Assembly: GCF_020966755.1 (NCBI RefSeq) | Contig: NZ_JAJKFT010000010.1 | Coordinates: forward strand, 2,506,720-2,570,719 | Reading direction: 5' to 3' | From: Blastopirellula sediminis | GTDB taxonomy: Bacteria > Planctomycetota > Planctomycetia > Pirellulales > Pirellulaceae | Length of the DNA: 64,000 bases | In this document: in pieces, positions 1-8,298 of the stretch | Layout: the number at the start of each line of letters is the position of its first letter | Numbering within the stretch: position 1 is the first letter of the stretch | The notes under the pieces: generated by a model | Told to the model about the DNA's origin: nothing | Database searches by the model: none | What the model saw: the letters and a program-made list of their open reading frames with translations, nothing else | Program-made: the position numbers and the translations under genes

Positions 1-24
1 GTTCCCTTACGGAGAAGATGAACT

Positions 25-2853
25 ATGGGTCTAGCATCGGCCATGACGACTGCGTTGACCGGCATGACGGCCGCCGAAACGCAGATTGACGTGCTGGGCA
101 ACAACCTGGCGAACTCGCAGACGGTCGGCTTCAAGGCCTCGGACGCGTTGTTCGCCAACCAGTTCTTGCAGACGCGCGGTCTCGGCTCGAAGCCGACGGA
201 AACCGACGGCGGTACGAACCCGCGTCAGGTTGGTCTCGGCGTAATGGTGGCCGAAATCACCCCGAACTTCACGCAGGGGACGATCGAGGTGAGCTCGAAT
301 CCGTCCGACCTCGCGATTCAGGGGGACGGCTTCTTCATCGTGCAAGGGAACAACGGCGAACGCCTTTACACGCGAAACGGCATCTTCAAAACCAACTCGA
401 ACAACGAGCTGGTCACGATCACCGGCGAACGCGTGCTCGGCTTCGGCATCGACGATAACTTCAACATCCAAGAGACGCAGCTGGTGCCGCTGACGATTCC
501 GCTCGGCGCCGCAGCGGTTGCGAAAGCGACGGAGAACGTCTACCTGGAAGGTACGTTGCCGGCCACTGGCGATATCGCGACGGTCGCTCAAGTGATCGAA
601 AGCGCGATTCTTGGTAACGGCGCTATTCCGCGTCCTGACATCAGCTCGGCTACCGCAATCGTGGCGGAAACCCCCGACGACAGCTCCACCACTGCTGACG
701 ACGTTTCGACGCCGGGTATCGGTTCGCTCGTTCAAGGGCAGACCGAAGGCGCCGGTTCGGTACCGGACGGTACGTTCGACTATCGCTTCACCTTCTCGAA
801 TGCGGCTCTGGCGGGCGAAACGCAAGCTTCGGCGAATATCAACGTCAACGTCGCCGACCTGGGCGATACGATCGCCAACAACAATACGGTCACGTTCACC
901 AATCCGCCGCAAAGTTCCAGCTACTCGCAGCTGAACATGTACCGCAGTAATGACGGCGGCGCCACGTACTTCCTGGTCAGCTCGTTTGCGATGGGCGCTG
1001 CGGTCACCGATACCGCCGCTTCGCCGACCGCAACGCAACTGGCGGCCGGCAACATCGGCGGTACCGGCTCGAACGGTCTGCTAAATGGCGGCGACGTCTA
1101 CGAGTACAAGTTCACCTTCCTTGACGCCATCGGCAACGAAACGATCGCCTCCGACGGACAGCTGATCACCGTGGCGGGCACGCCGGGGGATGGCAACGGC
1201 TACTCGGTCATCCTTGACAACCTGCCGACTAGCCCCGACTACACCGACGTTCGCATTTATCGCACCGCCGCCGGCGGCAGCGATTTCTACGAGTTGGACA
1301 CCATCAGCATGGCCGCTGCGGCCAGCCCGTACGTCGACGACGGCACGACGCCGCTGACGACCAACGAACTGGATCAGTCGACCATCAACGGCAACTATTC
1401 GTACCTGGTGACCTTCGGTCGCGCCGGTCAGGAAGAAAGCCGTCCGTCGCTGGTGCTTGGACCGGAAAACGTCATCAACGGCCGTATCAATCTGTCGAAT
1501 TTGCCGCTGCCGACCGGCGGGACTCCGCCTTACGACACGGTCAACGTTTACCGTAACCTGTCGACCGACTCCGCGTCGTATTACCTGGTGGCCGAACTCA
1601 ACCCGGGCGAAGACTTCGTCGACGATCGCTCGGACGCCGATATCTCGGATCTGACCAATACTTCGAATCGTCAGATCGACTTGGACGGTCCGAAAATCGA
1701 CTCCAACACGTTTTTGGTCGACGTCGTCAAACGCGACGGTTTGAACTTCGAAAACATGTTCACCGAAGGGACCTTGACCTTCAAGGGCTCGAAGGGGGAT
1801 CGCACGCTCAACGAAAAGACGTTCACCGTCACTAGTACGACGATCGTGCAGGATCTGCTCGAGTTCATGCAGGCGTCCCTCGGCATTCAGCCGTCGGTCA
1901 ACGGCAACTCGAACCCGATTCCTGGTTCCGAAAACAACATCGCCAACGAAACGGGGGGCCTGTCGCAGGGGATCTCGATCACCGGCGACGGACGAATTCG
2001 CGTCGTGTCCAACAACGGCGTCGACAATGGCGTCGACATCGGACTCTCGTCGTTCCAATTGGATAACGGTAGCGGCGTCGTCCAGAACCCGAACCTCAAC
2101 TTCGGCGTGATTCAAGAAGCGGTGGGCGAAAGCGCCGTGGCCGACGTGATCGTCTACGACTCGTTGGGGGTGCCGATCAACGTTCGCGTCACGACCGTGC
2201 TCGAAGCTCGCAACGGCACCAATACCATCTACCGCTGGTTCGCCGACTCGCCGGACAATGACGGCGACACGATCGGCGACGAGTCGGAAGCGGCTCGCAT
2301 CGCGGTCGGCACCGGTTTGATCTACTTCGACGGCGACGGTAACTTCATCGGGTCCGACAATAACACGGTCACGATCAACCGCCGTAACATTCCGTCGGAA
2401 TCGCCATTGGAATTCGATCTCGACTTCTCGCAGCTCTCTGGTTTGGCAGCCGACAAGGCGACCCTCAATGCGTCGCGACAAGACGGCTCCGGCACTGGTA
2501 AGCTGAACAGCTTCATTATCAGCGAAGACGGCATTATCCGCGGCGTCTTCTCCAGCGGCGTCGACCGCGATCTAGGGATGATCCAATTGGCTCGTTTCGC
2601 CAACCCGAGCGGTCTGGAGCAACGGGGCAACAACCTGTTCGCCGCCGGCGTGAACTCCGGCTTGCCGGTTCAAGGAGATCCGGGCGAAGAAGGGATCGGC
2701 AGTATCATTGCTGGCGCCGTCGAATTGTCGAATACCGACATCGGCGGTAACTTGATCGACCTGATTCTGGCTTCGACCCAGTACCGCAGTAGCTCACGGG
2801 TCATCACTTCGGCCCAGCAATTGTTCGACGAATTGCTGAATATCCGCCGATAG
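25..2853 (+). CDS. flgE: Flagellar hook protein FlgE, enlarged
   Basis: Hook subunit, exported through the flagellar type III apparatus and polymerised outside the cell. The N-terminus (residues 1-45, with NNLANSQTVGFK) and the C-terminus (last 40 residues, LIDLILASTQYRSSSRVI) are the paired rod/hook helices; a FlgE/FlgF-type core follows at about 80-170 (DLAIQGDGFF). At 942 residues it is about twice the usual hook length. The extra mass is a central region (about 249-540) with three tandem repeats of about 90 residues, each with a Y-x-(Y/F)-TF start and a (V/M)YR...Y-x-L core. A GGAG ribosome site lies about 10 nt upstream of the ATG. It is the first gene of the flagellar run here and is followed by a terminator hairpin. 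Function is secure; the roles of the repeats are unknown. Confidence 0.93.
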   Translation: MGLASAMTTALTGMTAAETQIDVLGNNLANSQTVGFKASDALFANQFLQTRGLGSKPTETDGGTNPRQVGLGVMVAEITPNFTQGTIEVSSNPSDLAIQGDGFFIVQGNNGERLYTRNGIFKTNSNNELVTITGERVLGFGIDDNFNIQETQLVPLTIPLGAAAVAKATENVYLEGTLPATGDIATVAQVIESAILGNGAIPRPDISSATAIVAETPDDSSTTADDVSTPGIGSLVQGQTEGAGSVPDGTFDYRFTFSNAALAGETQASANINVNVADLGDTIANNNTVTFTNPPQSSSYSQLNMYRSNDGGATYFLVSSFAMGAAVTDTAASPTATQLAAGNIGGTGSNGLLNGGDVYEYKFTFLDAIGNETIASDGQLITVAGTPGDGNGYSVILDNLPTSPDYTDVRIYRTAAGGSDFYELDTISMAAAASPYVDDGTTPLTTNELDQSTINGNYSYLVTFGRAGQEESRPSLVLGPENVINGRINLSNLPLPTGGTPPYDTVNVYRNLSTDSASYYLVAELNPGEDFVDDRSDADISDLTNTSNRQIDLDGPKIDSNTFLVDVVKRDGLNFENMFTEGTLTFKGSKGDRTLNEKTFTVTSTTIVQDLLEFMQASLGIQPSVNGNSNPIPGSENNIANETGGLSQGISITGDGRIRVVSNNGVDNGVDIGLSSFQLDNGSGVVQNPNLNFGVIQEAVGESAVADVIVYDSLGVPINVRVTTVLEARNGTNTIYRWFADSPDNDGDTIGDESEAARIAVGTGLIYFDGDGNFIGSDNNTVTINRRNIPSESPLEFDLDFSQLSGLAADKATLNASRQDGSGTGKLNSFIISEDGIIRGVFSSGVDRDLGMIQLARFANPSGLEQRGNNLFAAGVNSGLPVQGDPGEEGIGSIIAGAVELSNTDIGGNLIDLILASTQYRSSSRVITSAQQLFDELLNIRR

Positions 2854-2896
2854 TCCGGATATTCCGATTGTGCCGATAGGCGACCTTCGATATTTT

Positions 2897-2940
2897 TAGG
2901 CCCCCGCTCGTACCTTTTGCGAGCGTGGGCCTATTTTTTT
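2897..2940 (+). terminator. Intrinsic terminator after flgE
   Basis: A 14-bp stem with one mismatch (2897-2910 pairing with 2920-2933), a 9-nt loop and a run of seven T. It separates the abundant hook transcript from flbD-motAB downstream, either fully or as an attenuator. Confidence 0.8.
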
Positions 2941-2951
2941 AGGTACCTCGC

Positions 2952-3170
2952 ATGATCCAGCTAACCCGATTGGGCGGGCATCCCTTCGTGCTGAACGCAG
3001 AATTGATTCAGTACGTCGAAGCGAGCCCGGATACGTTTATCACGCTGACCACCGGCGATCGGATGGTTGTCGCGGAATCGATGGACGAGGTGCTAGCACG
3101 TGCGATCCGGTACCAACAAGCGAAATTTCTGGCTCCGGCAGGTCCGGTAGCGCCGGCCTCCAAAGCCTAA
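2952..3170 (+). CDS. flbD: FlbD family flagellar protein
   Basis: A 72-residue protein of the small FlbD family found between flgE and motA in many bacteria. It opens with MIQLTRLGGHPFVLN, followed by the E-x-IQ-x-VE and TTG-x-x-x-VVAES segments typical of the family; the tail is Ala/Pro-rich. It is not the Caulobacter sigma-54 activator of the same name. The biochemical role is not established. Its position just after the flgE terminator and 18 nt before motA supports the call. Confidence 0.85.
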   Translation: MIQLTRLGGHPFVLNAELIQYVEASPDTFITLTTGDRMVVAESMDEVLARAIRYQQAKFLAPAGPVAPASKA

Positions 3171-3188
3171 CCTGGGCAATACGTAATT

Positions 3189-3965
3189 ATGGACATCGCG
3201 TCAGTCATAGGTCTGATCGCCGCATTCGGGCTGATTCTGGTGTCGATCTTGATCGCACCAGGCTCTTCGCTGGGCGCGTTTATCGACGTTCCGTCGGTGC
3301 TCGTCGTCTGCGGCGGCGCGGTTGCGGCGTGCATGATGGCCTTTCCGCTGAAGACGATCCTCGGTTCGCCGATGGCCCTGAAGGTCTGCTTTCTGAACAA
3401 GCCGACCGACGTTACTTCGTTGATCAAAGAAATCGTCAGCCTGGCCGAAACCGCCCGACGCGACGGTCTGCTCGCCCTGGAAGGGCGCATCGCCGAAATC
3501 AGTAATCCGTTTATTGTCGTCGGCATACAGATGGCGGTCGACGGCGCACGCCCTGACGTGATTGAAGATTTGCTCCGCACCGAAATTGACGCAGTCGCCA
3601 CAAGGCATCGCGACATTAAGGCGTTTTACGACCAAATGGGACGTTTCGCCCCGGCTTACGGGATGATCGGCACGCTGCTCGGTTTGATCATCATGCTCGG
3701 TAACATGAGCGATCCGTCCTCCATCGGCTCCGGTATGGCCGTGGCGCTGTTAACGACGCTTTATGGTGCGATCGTCTCGAACTGCGTCTTTCTGCCGTTC
3801 GCCGAGAAGCTCTCGTTTTTGAACAAGCAAGAGCTGCTCACCATGGAAATCATCGTCCGCGGCATCATGGCGATTCAGTCGGGCGAAAACCCTCGCGTGA
3901 TCGAACAAAAGCTCCGAACGTTCCTCCCTCCTGCGGCCCGCAAGAAAGCGGAAGAGGCGAAATAA
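3189..3965 (+). CDS. motA: Flagellar motor stator protein MotA
   Basis: MotA/PomA stator subunit, 258 residues, the usual length for the family. Four membrane segments are visible: two N-terminal (about 1-50) and two near 145-210, including PAYGMIGTLLGLIIML with the conserved proline, and the SGMAVALLTTLYGA segment. The cytoplasmic loop between them would contact FliG. The stop codon overlaps the motB start by one base (TAATG), implying translational coupling and stoichiometric stator assembly. Confidence 0.93.
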   Translation: MDIASVIGLIAAFGLILVSILIAPGSSLGAFIDVPSVLVVCGGAVAACMMAFPLKTILGSPMALKVCFLNKPTDVTSLIKEIVSLAETARRDGLLALEGRIAEISNPFIVVGIQMAVDGARPDVIEDLLRTEIDAVATRHRDIKAFYDQMGRFAPAYGMIGTLLGLIIMLGNMSDPSSIGSGMAVALLTTLYGAIVSNCVFLPFAEKLSFLNKQELLTMEIIVRGIMAIQSGENPRVIEQKLRTFLPPAARKKAEEAK

Positions 3966-4738
3966 TGGGTGGCGACGACGATGCGATGGGGATTCCCGAG
4001 TGGGTCGTTACCTTCGGCGACATGATGTCGTTGCTTCTGACGTTCTTCATCATGTTGGTCTCGATGAGCGAGATCAAAAAAGAAGAGCACTTTCAGGCGC
4101 TGGTCGAATCGTTTCGCCGTCAGTTCGGCCATGACGACTCGATGAACAGCGTGATCGCCGGCACCGCCCAGCCGCGTAACTCGCATCTCTCGAACCTCGC
4201 GACGATGGGACGCGCCAAGCGTTTCAGCACGCAGGAAGGGGGCGAAAAAGTCAAAGCCCCGGTCGGCGACAGCCCGCAGGTGCGGATCGTCCGTCCCGGC
4301 AGCAGCACCGCCGTCGGCACGGTGATCTACTTCCCCGATGAGTCGGCCAAGCTGACCGACGAGATGAAGCGGGACTTGCAGGCCCAAGCTCAGGAATTCG
4401 GCGGCAAGCCGCAGAAGATCGAGATCCGCGGGCACGCCGCTCCGAAGCCGCTCGCGCCTGGCGCCCCCTTCGTCGATCACTACGACCTGGGATACGAACG
4501 TTGCCGGGCCGTGATGGATTTTCTGGTGTCGCTGGGTATAGATCCGCGGCGTATACGGATTTCAACGGCTGGGAAGAATGAACCGATTCATATCGGGACA
4601 GATCCCCTAAAATTGAAACAAAACCCCCGCGTCGAGGTCTTTCTGCTCGACGAAGTGGTCGACGACCTGGTCGGATCCGGGGCGGAGCAGTCGCAGCGGA
4701 TCACCAACGGCGGTCCGACCGGTGAGAAGAAGCCGTAG
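3965..4738 (+). CDS. motB: Flagellar motor stator protein MotB
   Basis: MotB, 257 residues. One N-terminal membrane helix (about 12-34) carries the essential ion-binding aspartate in WVVTFGDMMSLLLTFF (Asp19). The C-terminal OmpA-like peptidoglycan-binding domain (about 115-230) has IEIRGHAA and a YERCRAVMDFL helix. It begins on the last base of motA. The ion used (proton or sodium) cannot be decided from the sequence by eye. Confidence 0.93.
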   Translation: MGGDDDAMGIPEWVVTFGDMMSLLLTFFIMLVSMSEIKKEEHFQALVESFRRQFGHDDSMNSVIAGTAQPRNSHLSNLATMGRAKRFSTQEGGEKVKAPVGDSPQVRIVRPGSSTAVGTVIYFPDESAKLTDEMKRDLQAQAQEFGGKPQKIEIRGHAAPKPLAPGAPFVDHYDLGYERCRAVMDFLVSLGIDPRRIRISTAGKNEPIHIGTDPLKLKQNPRVEVFLLDEVVDDLVGSGAEQSQRITNGGPTGEKKP

Positions 4739-4809
4739 CGCAAAACGCATGCTAGGCTTGGGTTGGATAGTTTGTTTTTTCAACCCTTAACCGTAAGAGT
4801 TCGGCTGCG

Positions 4810-5346
4810 ATGGCTGGTTCAACGCCCAATAACTCCGCAGGGCCCTCGCTGGTTACCAAGCTCAAGATTCTGGGCGCGGTGCTAGCTCTGGTCGGTTTGG
4901 AATGTCTGCTCGCTTATTTCGTCATTCCGTCGCCGGAAGACGTGATTGAAGCGGCGGAAATGCGTGCGCGCCAGCACTCGGCGACTGAGCCCGACTTGGA
5001 AGAGCTGACGACAGTTTCGGACAAGGCGACGGTCGAAATCGCTCTGAAGCCCTTTGGCATTACGGCGTATCAACCGCTGGCCAATACGACGCTTCGCATC
5101 GACTTTCAACTGTACATGATGGTGAACGCGGAGAATCAGAGCGAGTTTGAAGCCTTGCTCGCCCAGAACGAACATCGCTTGCGAGAGCAAGTGATCGTGA
5201 CGCTGCGAAGCTCGGAAGTGAGCGACCTGACCGATCCGAGTTTGGGCTTGCTTAAACGCAAGATTTTAGAGAAAACCAACCGCATTCTGGGGAAACCCCT
5301 CGTAAAGTCAGTCATTTTCAGCGACTACTCGTTCATCGAGCAGTAG
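4810..5346 (+). CDS. fliL: Flagellar basal body-associated protein FliL
   Basis: FliL-type protein, 178 residues. It has a short cytoplasmic N-terminus, one membrane helix (about 17-38, LKILGAVLALVGLECLLAYF) and a periplasmic domain ending in a LRE-x-x-x-x-x-LRSSE-x-x-DL segment and KSVIFSDYSFIEQ, matching the FliL C-terminal pattern (VYFTDFVIQ in other species). FliL sits around the stator and supports torque. It lies between motB and fliN. Confidence 0.85.
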   Translation: MAGSTPNNSAGPSLVTKLKILGAVLALVGLECLLAYFVIPSPEDVIEAAEMRARQHSATEPDLEELTTVSDKATVEIALKPFGITAYQPLANTTLRIDFQLYMMVNAENQSEFEALLAQNEHRLREQVIVTLRSSEVSDLTDPSLGLLKRKILEKTNRILGKPLVKSVIFSDYSFIEQ

Positions 5347-5376
5347 TGGTCTGAAAGCAGCTCGGAATGGATTCCG

Positions 5377-6015
5377 ATGAGCGACGATCAAATTGGACAG
5401 GACGAAATCGAAGAGCTGCTGCGGCAAGCGCAAAGCGGCAAACTCGAAGCGTCCAGCGAAAAGAAACCGGAAGCGGCTGAAATCGAGTCGCTCGGACAAA
5501 ACGAGATCGAGGCGTTGCTCGCCGGCACGGCGGGAGGCGGATCTTCCGCTCCCAAATCGGTCGCCCAGCCTGCTTATGCGGGGGCGACCGCTGCACCGGC
5601 GGCTCCGCGTGGCGGCGGTGACGGCGGCATGGATCCCAATGACATCGAATTCCTGCTGAATCAAGCGCAAGAGGCTCTCGCCTCGCTTGAGTCGCCGACC
5701 GAGATGGCGCCAGACGCCGCACTCTTTACACTCCGTGATTTCGGCGGCGCGCCGGCTAGCACCACCAAAACGACTATCGACCTGGTCCGCGACGTCGAGC
5801 TGGACGTCAAGATTGAGCTGGGCCGGACCAACATGTACCTGGAAGACGTCCTGAAGATGAGCAAAGGCTCGGTCGTCTCTCTCGACAAGCTGGCCGGCGA
5901 CCCGGTCGACATCTACGTCAACGGCCGCATGATCGCTCGCGGCGAAGTGCTGGTTCTGAACGACAACTTCTGCGTCCGCATCGCGGAACTGATCGTCGGA
6001 GACGGCGTCGAGTAG
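5377..6015 (+). CDS. fliN: Flagellar motor switch protein FliN
   Basis: C-ring component, 212 residues. The C-terminal SpoA domain (about 131-209) is typical: DVELDVKIELGRT, LKMSKGSVVSLDKLAG and GEVLVLNDNFCVRI. The N-terminal 130 residues are an Ala/Gly/Pro-rich extension with three copies of a short (Q/N)(D/N)(E/D)IE-x-LL motif at about 6-18, 39-50 and 86-98. These resemble the FliM/FliY N-terminal segment that binds phosphorylated CheY in other species. No fliM lies next to it, although fliM usually precedes fliN. Confidence 0.92.
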   Translation: MSDDQIGQDEIEELLRQAQSGKLEASSEKKPEAAEIESLGQNEIEALLAGTAGGGSSAPKSVAQPAYAGATAAPAAPRGGGDGGMDPNDIEFLLNQAQEALASLESPTEMAPDAALFTLRDFGGAPASTTKTTIDLVRDVELDVKIELGRTNMYLEDVLKMSKGSVVSLDKLAGDPVDIYVNGRMIARGEVLVLNDNFCVRIAELIVGDGVE

Positions 6016-6027
6016 GCGATATACTGT

Positions 6028-6101
6028 GTGCCACTGCTGGCTTGTCCAGCAGTGCGAAGCGGATGCCAAGTACCCACTGCTGGACAAGCCAGCAGTGGCG
6101 C
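6028..6101. repeat. Paired-hairpin intergenic repeat, family A, copy 1
   Basis: Two hairpins in inverted orientation: 6032-6054 and 6075-6097, each with a 9-bp stem CACTGCTGG/CCAGCAGTG and a 5-nt loop (CTTGT in the left copy, ACAAG in the right). The two arms are reverse complements, so the whole can also fold as one long hairpin. A second copy is at 55140-55217. It fills part of the 267-nt gap between fliN and fliO; the rest of the gap shows no gene. Confidence 0.9.
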
Positions 6102-6282
6102 CCGTTTGGAATCGGCGATTCTGCCGCTAGCAACGAAGTCCGCGCGGCGATTCGCCTTGTAACGCAGGCCCCCCGCTTCTATGATCTGCGGGCCGGTAGA
6201 GATGGGAACGGATTTCCCTACTTCAATGATCGGCGCCAGCACGCGAACCGCTTGAGTCTTTTTTCCAAAAGCGAGTGCAAGG

Positions 6283-6918
6283 ATGCACGCGATTACCCTA
6301 TGTCTGGTTTTGGCGACTGCCGCGGCGGATGGATCGTCGGGACAGATGGTCAACGGACACGCAGCCGTTACCGCGCTGCCGCCGATGGGACTGCCGCAAG
6401 TCGAACCGGCGCCCCGTGCGCACGCTCCGCAAGAAACTGCGCCGAAGCCCGCAACGGCCGATGCGACCGATGCGCCGCTGGCCCTGCCGAAGCGAAGCGA
6501 GAAACCCTCGACGCCGGTCGGTTCGATCTTGCCGAGCGCCGAATCAAAACAACGTACCGCCACGATCGTCGCCAGCTTGATGTTGGTGGTCGGTCTCTTT
6601 CTGATCTTCGCTTGGGCCGGCAAAAAGAAAATGCCGTCGGCCAACACTCGCTTACCGAAAGAAGTGGTGCAAGTCCTTGGGCGGACGCAGCTACAAGGTC
6701 GCCAACAGTTGCAATTGGTCCGCGTCGGTAGCCGGCTATTGCTGTTGTCGGTAACGCCGCATGGCGCCGAGACGCTGACCGAAATCTCTGACCCGCTCGA
6801 AGTCGAATCGCTCCTCGTTCACCTGCGACAGAACGGAAGCGGCAACATGTCCGCCACCTTCCAGGATGTGCTGCAGCAAATGGGCGAAAAGCCGACTCGC
6901 GGATTCCTGGAGGCGTAG
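6283..6918 (+). CDS. fliO: Flagellar biosynthetic protein FliO
   Basis: 211 residues. A hydrophobic, signal-like N-terminus is followed by a low-complexity Ala/Pro linker, one membrane helix (about 88-107, [20 protein letters not shown]) and a cytoplasmic domain with the FliO pattern ([30 protein letters not shown]). FliO assists assembly of the FliP export-gate ring. It is encoded immediately before fliP (2-nt gap), as in most flagellar operons. The ribosome site at the chosen ATG is poor, so a different start is possible. Confidence 0.83.
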   Translation: MHAITLCLVLATAAADGSSGQMVNGHAAVTALPPMGLPQVEPAPRAHAPQETAPKPATADATDAPLALPKRSEKPSTPVGSILPSAESKQRTATIVASLMLVVGLFLIFAWAGKKKMPSANTRLPKEVVQVLGRTQLQGRQQLQLVRVGSRLLLLSVTPHGAETLTEISDPLEVESLLVHLRQNGSGNMSATFQDVLQQMGEKPTRGFLEA

Positions 6919-6920
6919 TC

Positions 6921-7874
6921 ATGCTCAAACAGAACAAGCTTCGCTCGATCTTCCTCGCGCTGGTCGCCCTGTTGATTTCAACGTCGACCACGTCGGCGCA
7001 GTTCTCGACCGCCCAATTGTCGACTCTGGCTGATCCATCGGCGGATGTTACGGCGGAGTCGTCGCTCGACGCCCCGGTCTCCGAAGAAGCGTCCGACCTG
7101 GCCGACTTCGTCAAAGGGGGACCGGAGCAATGGACTAGCCCCAGCGGCCTGGTCAGCACGATCCAGATCATGGTGCTGCTGACGGTCCTCAGTCTGGCGC
7201 CGGCGATCTTGCTGATGACGACCGGGTTCATTCGGATCATCGTTGTGCTTGGCCTGTTGCGTCAGGCGCTTGGCACGCAGCAATTGCCTCCCAGCCAGGT
7301 CGTCACCGCGATCGCCCTCTTTATGACGATCCTGCTAATGTACCCGACTTGGCAACAAGTTTATGAGGACAGCGTCGGCCCTTACACGCGACAAGAGATC
7401 AACCCGGAAACCGGCGAGCAGTACAAGTTGTTCGCCGTCGTCGATCCGGCGACCGGAGAACTGGGACCGGACGAGGCGTGGGAACGAGGGACCAAGCCGA
7501 TCCGCCACTTCATGAGCAAGCAGATCGACATCGCCGGCAACAGCGACGACGTCTGGATGTTCTACGAGTTCCTGCCGCAATCGACCAAAGACGAAATCGG
7601 CGAGCCGGAGTCGTATGACGACGTGCCGCTGCAAGCGTTGATTCCCGCGTTCATTCTCAGCGAATTGAAGACCGCCTTTTTGATCGGTTTTCAGATCTAC
7701 CTGCCGTTTCTGATTCTCGACATCGTGGTCGCCAGCGTGACGATCTCGATGGGGATGATGATGTTGCCGCCGGTGATGATCTCGCTGCCGTTCAAGTTGT
7801 TGCTGTTCGTGCTGGTCGACGGCTGGACGTTGGTCGTCGGCATGCTGCTGCAAAGTTTCGCCCCCACAATATGA
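6921..7874 (+). CDS. fliP: Flagellar export gate protein FliP
   Basis: Core export-gate membrane protein. A cleavable signal peptide (about 1-27, ending TSAQ) and a 45-residue linker precede the conserved part: [56 protein letters not shown] and the [21 protein letters not shown] signature. At 317 residues it is longer than the usual ~245. The excess is the N-terminal extension plus about 25 extra residues at 158-185, in the periplasmic loop ([10 protein letters not shown]...PATGEL). Confidence 0.95.
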   Translation: MLKQNKLRSIFLALVALLISTSTTSAQFSTAQLSTLADPSADVTAESSLDAPVSEEASDLADFVKGGPEQWTSPSGLVSTIQIMVLLTVLSLAPAILLMTTGFIRIIVVLGLLRQALGTQQLPPSQVVTAIALFMTILLMYPTWQQVYEDSVGPYTRQEINPETGEQYKLFAVVDPATGELGPDEAWERGTKPIRHFMSKQIDIAGNSDDVWMFYEFLPQSTKDEIGEPESYDDVPLQALIPAFILSELKTAFLIGFQIYLPFLILDIVVASVTISMGMMMLPPVMISLPFKLLLFVLVDGWTLVVGMLLQSFAPTI

Positions 7875-7896
7875 CGAAGAAAGCCGGAGTTCCCCT

Positions 7897-8172
7897 ATGG
7901 ACGTAACGACGACCGTCGACCTGACGCGCGAAGCGATGCTGGTCGCGCTGTGGATCTCGGCGCCGGCCTTGATCGTCGGCATGCTGGTCGGTTTGGCGAT
8001 TGGTCTGCTGCAGGCGCTGACGCAAATTCAGGATCAAACCGTCTCCTTCGTGCCGAAATTGCTCGCCATGGCGGCGGCGATGCTGCTTGCTCTGCCGTGG
8101 GTGTTGGAACGGCTGATGATCTATACCGAAACCTTGGTGACGCACATTCCTGATCGGATCATGGGCGGTTAA
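7897..8172 (+). CDS. fliQ: Flagellar export gate protein FliQ
   Basis: 91 residues, the usual FliQ length, with two membrane helices (ALIVGMLVGLAIGLLQA and MAAAMLLALPWVLERL) joined by the conserved TQIQDQTVSFVPKL segment. FliQ wraps the FliP/FliR helical export core. It lies 22 nt after fliP. Confidence 0.95.
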   Translation: MDVTTTVDLTREAMLVALWISAPALIVGMLVGLAIGLLQALTQIQDQTVSFVPKLLAMAAAMLLALPWVLERLMIYTETLVTHIPDRIMGG

Positions 8173-8179
8173 GAACTCC

Positions 8180-8288
8180 TGGCGCCATGCTCTTGCGACG
8201 TCTTCGTCGGATGAGCATGTCTTTGTCCTGCTAGAAGGCTTTGAAGACATGCTCATCCCGCGAAGACGCGGCAAGAGCATGGCGCCAC
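8180..8288. repeat. Cruciform intergenic repeat, family D, copy 1
   Basis: Inverted repeat with arms 8180-8223 and 8245-8288, about 40 of 44 positions matching. Each arm holds its own inner hairpin with a TCTT or AAGA loop: CGACG/CGTCG in the left arm, CCGCG/CGCGG in the right. The arm differences fall mainly inside these stems and keep them paired. It fills the 126-nt gap between fliQ and fliR. A relative is at 35188-35350. Confidence 0.88.
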
Positions 8289-8298
8289 CGGCGCAAAT

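Noticed and set aside
31-2481. Long antisense ORFs (335 and 466 codons) opposite flgE
   Set aside because: flgE is certain by motif; GC-rich codon bias opens the reverse frame. The antisense products are Arg/Val/Asp-rich with no domain.
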